The translations under genes and the position numbers were made by a program. A DNA stretch of 64,000 nucleotides from Acidimicrobiia bacterium (GTDB lineage: Bacteria > Actinomycetota > Acidimicrobiia > Acidimicrobiales > Poriferisodalaceae), in NCBI GenBank assembly GCA_022821985.1, contig JAJECP010000032.1:1-64000 (forward strand), in the 5' to 3' direction. This document shows, piece after piece, positions 57,622-64,000 of the stretch. The notes beneath the pieces are model-generated. The model was not told the DNA's origin. It did not search any database and was given only the letters and a program-made list of their open reading frames with translations. The stretch's first letter is position 1, and each line of letters opens with the position of its first letter.

Positions 57622-59321
57622 CCTGCCACGGGCTCGGCGACAGCGGCAGGCTGCACGCTGCCCGTCGCGATCATCGACCGATTCGGCTCGTCGGCAGCGC
57701 TGCCGAAGACTTCGGCCCGTGCGCCCGCTCCGATCTCCAGCGGATACTCGCCAGTCAGGCATGCATGACAGAACCCGCCGCCAGGCACACCGGTGGCTTC
57801 GACGAGCTGATCGAGGCTCAGGTAGGCCAGCGAGTCGACACCCAGGTACGCCTCGATCTCGACCAGGTCACGATTCGCAGCCAGCAGCTCGTCGGAGGTG
57901 CCGGTGTCCATGCCGTAGAAGCACGGCCAGCGGTACGGAGGCGAGGAGATGCGCAGGTGCACCTCAGCGGCGCCGGCGCCGCGCAGCATGTCCACAATCG
58001 ACCGGGTGGTGGTGCCACGCACAATCGAATCGTCGACCACCACGAGCCTGCGACCGTCGATGTTGGAGCTGATCGGGTTCAGCTTGGTCCGCACACCCAG
58101 AGAACGGACGTGCTGGTTCGGAGCGATGAACGTGCGACCGATGTAGCGGTTCTTGACCAGACCGTCGCCGTAGGCGATGCCGCTGGCGCGTGCGTAGCCC
58201 TGTGCTGCAGGAATGCCCGATTCGGGAACGGGCATCACCAGGTCGGCATCGACCGGTGCATTGGTGGCCAGATGAGCGCCCATGCGCTGTCGGGCTGCAT
58301 GCACGTTCTGGCCGGCCAAGGTGGTGTCCGGGCGCGAGAAATACACGAACTCGAAGATGCACAGATGCGGCGGCGCCCCGTGACCGGTCGCCGGCCGGGC
58401 CGCAAAGGGCCACAGCGAGCGGCACCCGGCTGCGTCGACGATAATCATCTCGCCCGGCTGGATCTCGCGCTCGAACGTCGCGCCCACCACCTCCAGCGCA
58501 GGGTTCTCCGACGCCAGCACCCAGCCGCCGCTCGGCTGGCTGACGCCGGGCTGACCGACACTGGGCTGATGGCCGCCGGGCTGATCGATGCCGGGCAGGC
58601 CGGTGCTGGGTTGGCTGCGCTTGGGCCCCTCGGCCGCGTGCTCGTCGGCATCGAGTCGACCCAGGCACAGCGGCCAGATGCCGTGCGGATCGCGAACGCC
58701 GATCAGGCGGTCGCGGTCGGCGACCACGAACGTGAAACCACCGCGCAGGCTGGGCAGAACCTCGAGCAGCGCCTCGGTGACCGCTTCGCGTGGACGGGTA
58801 CGGGTGATCTGCGGTGTAGCGGTGATGCGCTGGGCAACCAGTTCGGCGACCAAGTCGCTGTCGCTGGTGACGGTGCCGTCGAGCATGCCCGAGGCCGCCG
58901 CGAGCTCGGCCGTGTTGGTGAGGTTCCCGTTGTGCCCGAGTGCGAATTCGGTGCCGTCGAGCCCCCGGTAGAACGGCTGCGCCGCACGCCAAGAGCTCGA
59001 TCCCGTGGTGGAGTACCTGGTGTGCCCGATGGCCAGATCACCTTCGAGCCCTGCGAGCACGCGGTCGTCGAATGCGCTGGCCACCAAGCCCATGTCTTTC
59101 ACGACCGTTATGTGGGTGCCGTCCGACACTGCGATGCCGGCTGATTCCTGACCGCGGTGCTGCAGGGCATACAGCCCCAGGTAGCTCAGGTGAGCGACGG
59201 GGCCGCCCGGCTGATACACGCCAAAAACGCCGCAGGCTTCGCGCGGCTTGACCAGATCCACGCCCGCCGTCGGCTCGCTCGCCCCGTCGAGGTGCGCTCC
59301 CATCTCCGGCGTGACGCTCAT
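57618..59321 (-). CDS. purF: Amidophosphoribosyltransferase
   Basis: The 567-residue enzyme makes phosphoribosylamine, the first purine step. A short pro-peptide precedes [14 protein letters not shown], where Cys becomes the N-terminal glutaminase nucleophile. The PRPP site is [20 protein letters not shown]. Cys residues in [15 protein letters not shown] and [11 protein letters not shown] fit the [4Fe-4S] Bacillus-type enzyme. An insertion of about 35 residues with QPG-rich pentapeptide repeats lies between LGRLDADEH and [14 protein letters not shown] 59321 overlaps the purL stop as ATGA. Confidence 0.95.
   Translation of the reverse strand: MSVTPEMGAHLDGASEPTAGVDLVKPREACGVFGVYQPGGPVAHLSYLGLYALQHRGQESAGIAVSDGTHITVVKDMGLVASAFDDRVLAGLEGDLAIGHTRYSTTGSSSWRAAQPFYRGLDGTEFALGHNGNLTNTAELAAASGMLDGTVTSDSDLVAELVAQRITATPQITRTRPREAVTEALLEVLPSLRGGFTFVVADRDRLIGVRDPHGIWPLCLGRLDADEHAAEGPKRSQPSTGLPGIDQPGGHQPSVGQPGVSQPSGGWVLASENPALEVVGATFEREIQPGEMIIVDAAGCRSLWPFAARPATGHGAPPHLCIFEFVYFSRPDTTLAGQNVHAARQRMGAHLATNAPVDADLVMPVPESGIPAAQGYARASGIAYGDGLVKNRYIGRTFIAPNQHVRSLGVRTKLNPISSNIDGRRLVVVDDSIVRGTTTRSIVDMLRGAGAAEVHLRISSPPYRWPCFYGMDTGTSDELLAANRDLVEIEAYLGVDSLAYLSLDQLVEATGVPGGGFCHACLTGEYPLEIGAGARAEVFGSAADEPNRSMIATGSVQPAAVAEPVAG
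58543..58617 (-). repeat. Five 15-bp imperfect tandem repeats inside purF
   Basis: Units resembling ACGCCGGGCTGACCG repeat five times without a gap, encoding [20 protein letters not shown] and QPSGG. The 15-base period keeps the frame. This is an in-frame expansion in a surface loop of the glutaminase domain. Confidence 0.8.
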
Positions 59322-61681
59322 GCCGCCGCTTCTTCGACGGGTTGGGAGAACACCTCGGGCAACGCACCGCTCCACCGGGCACGTGTGTCCTCGAGCGCGA
59401 GGTCGATGTCGAAACCGGGTTCGGCGATACGGCCGATCTGCACTCTCGACCCGCCGAACGACCCCAGCGGGCGGCAGGCAACGGCCGCTGCTGCGGCTGC
59501 GCTCGCCAGGCGCTCGACGTTGCCCGGCTCGACAGCTACCAGGACGCGGCCCGGCGGCTCGGCGAAGAGCGCTCGTGCCGCCGGTGCCGGGCTTCCCAGC
59601 GACGGCACTCTCGCATGCACGCCCGCACCGCCGTGACAGCACATCTCCGCGATGGCCACGGCGATGCCGCCGTCGGAGACATCGTGTGCGCAGTGCACGA
59701 GGCCATCCCGCACGGCTGCAGCCACGAATCGGGCGGTTGCGACGCTGCCTGCCAGATCGAGCTCGGGCAGCGCTCCGTCACGGCAGCCACGACGTTCCCA
59801 AGCCCAGCGGCTGCCGCCCAGCGCCACTTGGCGAGCCGGTCCGTCAGCCACGCTCGCTGTTTGCTCGGCGGCCACATCGAGTGCAGCATCGACGTCGTGC
59901 GCGGCCGGGCCGGGCGGGGCCAGCAGCATGAGCGCTGTGCCCGGCGGCAGCTCGTCAGCGACCGGTCGCCGGACGAGGTCGGGATGCACGCCGAGCAGGC
60001 ACACCACCGGTGTCGGGCTGATATTGGTTCCGTTCGTCTCGTTGTAGAGGCTGACGTTGCCGCCCACGACGGGCACGCCGAGTGCGTCACAGGCTTCAGC
60101 CATGCCGTCGATGGCCTCGGAAAGCTGCCACATAACCTCGGGATGGGTCGGATTGCCGAAGTTGAGGCAGTTGACGAGTGCGAGGGGGTCGGCGCCTACA
60201 CAGGCGAGGTTCAGCGCCGCCTCGACCACCACCATGGCGGTGCCACCGCGAGGATCGGCATCGCACCAGCGGTGATTGCCGTCCACCGACACGGCGAGGC
60301 CGCGACCGGTAGGAGTGCCGTCGCGGGGATCTCGCAATCGCAGCAGCGTGGCGTCGCGGCCCGGGCCGACAACCGTGTTCAAGAACAGTTGGTGGTCGTA
60401 CTGGCGGTACACCCAGCTCGGGTCGGCGAGCATCGCCAGCAGATCGGCAGCACAGTCGCTGGAGCTGCCCGCGGCGGGATCGGCCGCCGGGTCGACGCTG
60501 CGCCGGAAGGCCAGATCCGCCGGCGGCCGCATCGGCCGGTCGTACGACGGTGCATCGTCGTGCAGCGTGCGCGCAGGAACTTCGGCCAGCAACTCGCCGC
60601 CCACCCCGTCGCGCACGCGCAGCATGCCGTCGCCGGTCACGCGCCCGACGACCGTCGCGCTCACCTCCCAACGGGAACAGATCTCGAGCACCCGATCGAC
60701 GTTGGCCGGCGAGACAATCGCCAGCATGCGCTCCTGAGACTCCGACGTCATGATCTCGAACGGCTCCATGCCGTGCTGGCGCAGCGGCACGACGCTGACA
60801 TCCACCTCCATGCCGGTGCCGCCACGCGACGCCGTTTCGCTCGCCGCGCACGTCAAGCCCGCGCCGCCGAGGTCCTGGATGCCGCTGACGAGCCCTGCCT
60901 CCAGCAGCTCCAGGCATGCCTCGATGAGACGCTTTTCCTCGAAGGGATCGCCGACCTGAACGCTCGGGCGCTTCGTGGCATCGTCGACGGCCTCGTCGAA
61001 TCCCGCTGACGCCAGCACGCTGACGCCACCGATGCCGTCGCGACCGGTGCTCGCGCCCATGAGCACGGCTGCGCTGCCCACCTCGGTGGCGCGGCCGAGC
61101 ACCAGGCGTTCGGTCGGCATGATCCCAAGGGCGGCCACATTCACCAGCGGGTTGTCTCGGTACGTCTCGCACGACACGAACTCTCCGGCAACGGTGGGCA
61201 CACCCACGCTGTTGCCATACCCCGAGATGCCGCTGACGATGCCCTCGGCAATCCAATTGCTGCGCGGCTCGTCCAGCGGCCCCACACGCAGAGGATCTGC
61301 GAGCGCAATGGGCCGCGCGCCCATGGTGAAGATGTCGCGCAGGATGCCGCCGACTCCGGTCGCCGCACCTTGATATGGCTCGATAGCCGAGGGATGGTTG
61401 TGGCTCTCGATGCGCACGGCAACAGCAATGCCGTCGCCGACATCGACAACACCGGCATTCTCTCCGGGTCCGACGAGCACCCACGGGGCTTCGGTCGGCA
61501 ATCGGGCGAGATGGCGGCGCGACGATTTGTACGAGCAATGCTCGGACCACATCACCGCATACATCGCGAGTTCGAGATGGTTCGGTTGACGTTTCAAGAG
61601 CTCGCAAATGCGCTCGTATTCGGCGTCAGTCAGGCCGAGTGCCGCATGAATGCTGGTTGTATCGGAAGCTACTGCAGTCAC
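59318..61681 (-). CDS. purL: Phosphoribosylformylglycinamidine synthase subunit II
   Basis: The 787-residue protein is the ATP-dependent synthase that, with PurQ and PurS, makes FGAM. It has [55 protein letters not shown] and [20 protein letters not shown] 61681 fits the family start. It overlaps purF as ATGA and is separated from purQ by a small plus-strand gene. Confidence 0.96.
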   Translation of the reverse strand: MTAVASDTTSIHAALGLTDAEYERICELLKRQPNHLELAMYAVMWSEHCSYKSSRRHLARLPTEAPWVLVGPGENAGVVDVGDGIAVAVRIESHNHPSAIEPYQGAATGVGGILRDIFTMGARPIALADPLRVGPLDEPRSNWIAEGIVSGISGYGNSVGVPTVAGEFVSCETYRDNPLVNVAALGIMPTERLVLGRATEVGSAAVLMGASTGRDGIGGVSVLASAGFDEAVDDATKRPSVQVGDPFEEKRLIEACLELLEAGLVSGIQDLGGAGLTCAASETASRGGTGMEVDVSVVPLRQHGMEPFEIMTSESQERMLAIVSPANVDRVLEICSRWEVSATVVGRVTGDGMLRVRDGVGGELLAEVPARTLHDDAPSYDRPMRPPADLAFRRSVDPAADPAAGSSSDCAADLLAMLADPSWVYRQYDHQLFLNTVVGPGRDATLLRLRDPRDGTPTGRGLAVSVDGNHRWCDADPRGGTAMVVVEAALNLACVGADPLALVNCLNFGNPTHPEVMWQLSEAIDGMAEACDALGVPVVGGNVSLYNETNGTNISPTPVVCLLGVHPDLVRRPVADELPPGTALMLLAPPGPAAHDVDAALDVAAEQTASVADGPARQVALGGSRWAWERRGCRDGALPELDLAGSVATARFVAAAVRDGLVHCAHDVSDGGIAVAIAEMCCHGGAGVHARVPSLGSPAPAARALFAEPPGRVLVAVEPGNVERLASAAAAAAVACRPLGSFGGSRVQIGRIAEPGFDIDLALEDTRARWSGALPEVFSQPVEEAAA

Positions 61682-61696
61682 ATCAACCCGAGTTCA

Positions 61697-61725
61697 TTGG
61701 ATAACGGAAAACGTCGTGCTATACA
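61697..61725 (+). promoter_or_regulatory. Strong sigma-70-type promoter, apparently leaderless
   Basis: TTGGAT (61697-61702), a 17-base spacer and TATACA (61720-61725) make a near-consensus promoter. The ATG of the small gene begins at 61732, seven bases after the -10, which is where transcription should start. The mRNA would thus be leaderless. Confidence 0.7.
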
Positions 61726-61731
61726 GACGTC

Positions 61732-62133
61732 ATGAGCGAAAGAACAATGTCCGACGAACACAAAGCAGCTATTGCCGCGGGCCGCATCGAGGCCACGGCA
61801 GTGCGGGACTATCTCGAGGCCCTCGAAACCAATCGCCCGAAGCCAGGTCGCCGTCCGAGTGCTGAGTCTCTGAAGTCCAAGCGGGACGCTATCGACGCCG
61901 AGATCGGTGAGGCGAAGCCGATCAAGCGCTTGCTCCTGATGCAGGAGCGTCGCGACATCGAAGCCGCGATCGAGGAACTGCAGGTCGAGCCCGACATGGC
62001 TTCTGTCGAAGAAGGCTTTGTCGCCCACGCCGCCAACTACGGCCAGCGCAAGGGAATCCAGTACGCCACCTGGCGAGAATTCGGCGTTCCGACCGACATG
62101 CTGACCCGTGCGGGCATCACACGGGGCGGCTGA
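61732..62133 (+). CDS. Small helical hypothetical protein between purL and purQ
   Basis: The 133-residue protein begins MSERTMSDEHKAAIAAGRIE, has VRDYLEALETNRPKPGRRPS, a charged coil and ends VPTDMLTRAGITRGG. It belongs to a recurrent actinobacterial type of unknown function that combines a short N-terminal helix, a basic linker and a coiled coil. It is transcribed against the pur operon from a strong promoter and ends 60 bases before the purQ stop. ATG 61750 is an alternative. Confidence 0.7.
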   Translation: MSERTMSDEHKAAIAAGRIEATAVRDYLEALETNRPKPGRRPSAESLKSKRDAIDAEIGEAKPIKRLLLMQERRDIEAAIEELQVEPDMASVEEGFVAHAANYGQRKGIQYATWREFGVPTDMLTRAGITRGG

Positions 62134-62193
62134 CACCTCAGATCTCCTGGCTCTCGGCCAGCGAAACCCGAGCCATTGCAGTCCTGCGCGTCT

Positions 62194-62892
62194 TCATGCC
62201 GCGTGGAAACCGACGGCTTGACGGGTGCTCGCTGCCGCACAGAGCAATGCTTCGAGCAACTTGCGGCCGTCAGCAGAACCCAGTAGCTCAGACGTCGCCC
62301 GTTCCGGATGGGGCATCAGGCCCACCACATTGCCCGCTTCGTTGCAAACGCCGGCGATGTTGTCCACTGAACCATTCGGGTTGGCGACATAGCGCATCAC
62401 GATTTGACCGTTCGTATGTAAACGTTGCAACGTCGCGCGGTCACACACATAGTTCCCTTCAAAGTGATTGATGGGAATGCTCAGTTGATCCGACGGCGAC
62501 AGACCATGTCCCAATGCGTGATTCACCGACGCCATGATCAACTGCTGCGGTTGGCACAGGAACGAGAGCCCGGCATTGGGTCGCAATGCTCCCGGAAGCA
62601 GTCCTGCCTCGGTGAGTACTTGGAATCCGTTGCAAATGCCGACCACGGGACCTCCGGCACCCGCAAATGACGCCACCGCGTTCATGATCGGCGAGAAGCG
62701 GGCGATTGCCCCAGTACGCAGGTAGTCGCCGTGAGCGAATCCACCCGGAATGACGACGGCGTCCACACCGCCCAGCGAGGTTTCGTCACTGCGTAGCAGC
62801 GCTGTCCGCGCCCCGAGGTCGGCCAGAGCATCGATCGTGTCGAGATCGCAGTTCGTGCCGGGAAATTGGACCACGCCGACTGTCACACTCAT
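62194..62892 (-). CDS. purQ: Phosphoribosylformylglycinamidine synthase subunit I (glutaminase)
   Basis: The 232-residue class I glutaminase supplies ammonia to PurL. It begins [20 protein letters not shown] and has the catalytic Cys in [11 protein letters not shown] and the His/Glu pair in [12 protein letters not shown] 62892 gives the usual start; the frame is open 20 codons further back. It follows purS by 31 bases. Confidence 0.96.
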   Translation of the reverse strand: MSVTVGVVQFPGTNCDLDTIDALADLGARTALLRSDETSLGGVDAVVIPGGFAHGDYLRTGAIARFSPIMNAVASFAGAGGPVVGICNGFQVLTEAGLLPGALRPNAGLSFLCQPQQLIMASVNHALGHGLSPSDQLSIPINHFEGNYVCDRATLQRLHTNGQIVMRYVANPNGSVDNIAGVCNEAGNVVGLMPHPERATSELLGSADGRKLLEALLCAAASTRQAVGFHAA

Positions 62893-62923
62893 TGGCACAT
62901 TCGTGGCCGCACTCACGGGGCAC

Positions 62924-63196
62924 TCACGGGCTGTGATCCTGCGTCGTGGCACGCAGCTCGATACGCGCGTCCTCGATCACTGGATTCGCCAGCAGGCGTT
63001 CGCACATCTGCTCTGTCACCGAACGGGCTTCGGACACGTCGGCGGCGGTGACCTCCATGCGGATGGCCTTGCCGACCCTGACGCCGCTCACGCCCGCAAA
63101 TCCGAGCGCTGCGAGGGCTCGCTCGATCGTGGTGCCGGCCGGATCGGCAATCTCGGCTCGTGGCGAGACTTCCACCAGCACATCCCAGCGATTCAT
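62924..63196 (-). CDS. purS: Phosphoribosylformylglycinamidine synthase subunit PurS
   Basis: The 90-residue protein begins MNRWDVLVEVSPRAEIADPA and contains TTIERALAALGF and GVRVGKAIRMEV, matching PurS, the small bridging subunit of the PurL-PurQ-PurS complex. Its start overlaps the purC stop as ATGA. Confidence 0.94.
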   Translation of the reverse strand: MNRWDVLVEVSPRAEIADPAGTTIERALAALGFAGVSGVRVGKAIRMEVTAADVSEARSVTEQMCERLLANPVIEDARIELRATTQDHSP

Positions 63197-64000
63197 GAAG
63201 CGGGAGTTCCCGCCGGCACGCCGGAGTGCGCCAACCAGTCGTCGAATGACTCACCGGTCAGTGTCTCGTACGCCTCGATGTAGCGAGCGCGGGTGGCGGC
63301 AACCACATCGCCAGTGAGCGGCGGCGGGGGCGGTTCCTTGTTCCATCCGGTGGCTTCGGTGGCGTCGCGCACCGGCTGCTTGTCGAGCGACGGCGGCGAT
63401 GCGCCGGGCTGCCAGTGATCCTTGGGCCAGAAGCGAGACGAGTCGGGTGTGAGCCACTCGTCGGCGACCACCAGGGTGCCGTCCACATAGCCCAGCTCGA
63501 ACTTGGTGTCGGCGATGATGATCCCCCGCTCGGACGCATGTGCGGCCGCCGTGCTGTAGGCATCGACGCACACTCGGCGGGCGGCTGCAGCCGCCTCGGA
63601 GCCCACCAGTTCCGCGGCAGCAGCGAACGAGATGTTCACGTCGTGTCCATCGGTTGCCTTGGTGGACGGCGTGAAGACTGGTTCGGGGAGCTGCTGTGAT
63701 TCGAGCAGACCGGCCGGCAGCGGCTCGTCGTGCATGGTGCCGCGCTCGCGGTATTCCTTCCATGCCGAGCCGGTGATGTACCCGCGCACGATGCACTCGA
63801 TGGGCAGCATCTCCGCCCGCCGAACGAGGAGCGCTCGGCCGGCCCATTCGGGTCGTCGCGCCGCAGCCGGGAAGTCGGCGGGGTCGGCGGAGACCACATG
63901 GGTCGGGGCGATGTCGCCGAGCCATGTCGACCACCACGCCGTCATGGCCGTCAGCACTCGGCCCTTGTCGGGCACCGGTTCGTTGAACACGACGTCGAAG
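63193..64000 (-). CDS. purC: Phosphoribosylaminoimidazole-succinocarboxamide synthase (partial)
   Basis: The gene continues beyond the window; about 30 N-terminal residues are missing. The visible part begins FDVVFNEPVPDKGRVLTAMT and has RRAEMLPIECIVRGYITGSA, DTKFELGYVDGTLVVADEWL, and TPDSSRFWPK, all hallmarks of SAICAR synthase. It adds aspartate to CAIR. It is the most upstream visible gene of the pur cluster and overlaps purS. Confidence 0.96.
   Translation of the reverse strand, partial: FDVVFNEPVPDKGRVLTAMTAWWSTWLGDIAPTHVVSADPADFPAAARRPEWAGRALLVRRAEMLPIECIVRGYITGSAWKEYRERGTMHDEPLPAGLLESQQLPEPVFTPSTKATDGHDVNISFAAAAELVGSEAAAAARRVCVDAYSTAAAHASERGIIIADTKFELGYVDGTLVVADEWLTPDSSRFWPKDHWQPGASPPSLDKQPVRDATEATGWNKEPPPPPLTGDVVAATRARYIEAYETLTGESFDDWLAHSGVPAGTPAS

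Noticed and set aside
1..64000. CRISPR array or rRNA operon
   Set aside because: No regularly spaced 25-40 base direct repeats and no rRNA-like sequence were seen in the window.

Overview
The window is high-GC DNA from an actinomycete-type bacterium, most probably Acidimicrobiia (inference; no rRNA is present). Supporting signs are a WhiB regulator, an F420-type luciferase-like oxidoreductase, a ClpS/DUF2017 pair, a secretin-less Tad pilus locus, a caa3-type oxidase whose subunit II carries cytochrome c, frequent GTG starts, and many ATGA/GTGA gene overlaps.

Layout. 1-7.4 kb is a mobile, partly decayed segment. It holds a 3.35-kb element bounded by perfect inverted repeats (IS5-family transposase plus small secreted/membrane cargo), a histidine phosphatase, tRNA-Lys, a secreted cell-wall-binding-type protein, a deleted ATPase pseudogene, and an ISL3-family IS with perfect 8-bp target duplications. 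7.5-21.4 kb is a Tad/Flp-type pilus locus with two divergent arms. The left arm encodes a pilin-like protein, a 1,120-residue surface protein, a lipoprotein and a TadE-like protein. The right arm encodes CpaB-, TadZ-, TadA-, TadB-, TadC-, TadG-, TadE- and TadV-like proteins and two more pilin-like proteins. The divergent promoter region contains a C11 tract.

21.4-34.1 kb is mostly housekeeping: dUTPase, K+ channel, oligoribonuclease, metallo-hydrolase, WhiB, TlpA/CcdA-like pair, poly-gamma-glutamate hydrolase-like protein, paired CrcB fluoride channels, SerRS, and a nucleobase permease with an extra C-terminal domain. The highlight is a UGSC-family selenoprotein at 32345-34093. It is read through an in-frame UGA that is followed by a bSECIS-like hairpin.

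34.1-43.7 kb is the respiratory block: oxidase subunits IV, III, I and II, then a paralogous module of a polytopic membrane protein, a subunit III-like protein and a subunit I-like protein. The last has lost every canonical heme and copper ligand. Heme O/A synthesis genes ctaB and ctaA follow.

43.7-50.4 kb has clpS, DUF2017, tRNA-Glu, a two-component system, Nudix hydrolase, LLM oxidoreductase, rpmB-rpmG and a YcaQ-type glycosylase. 50.4-54.8 kb is an accessory insert, part of it visibly less GC-rich, with a lipoprotein, an S1 protease and a type II restriction-modification pair. It ends next to tRNA-Asp and tRNA-Phe. 55.1-64 kb holds malic enzyme and the purine genes purM, purF, purL, purQ, purS and purC, with purC cut by the window edge.
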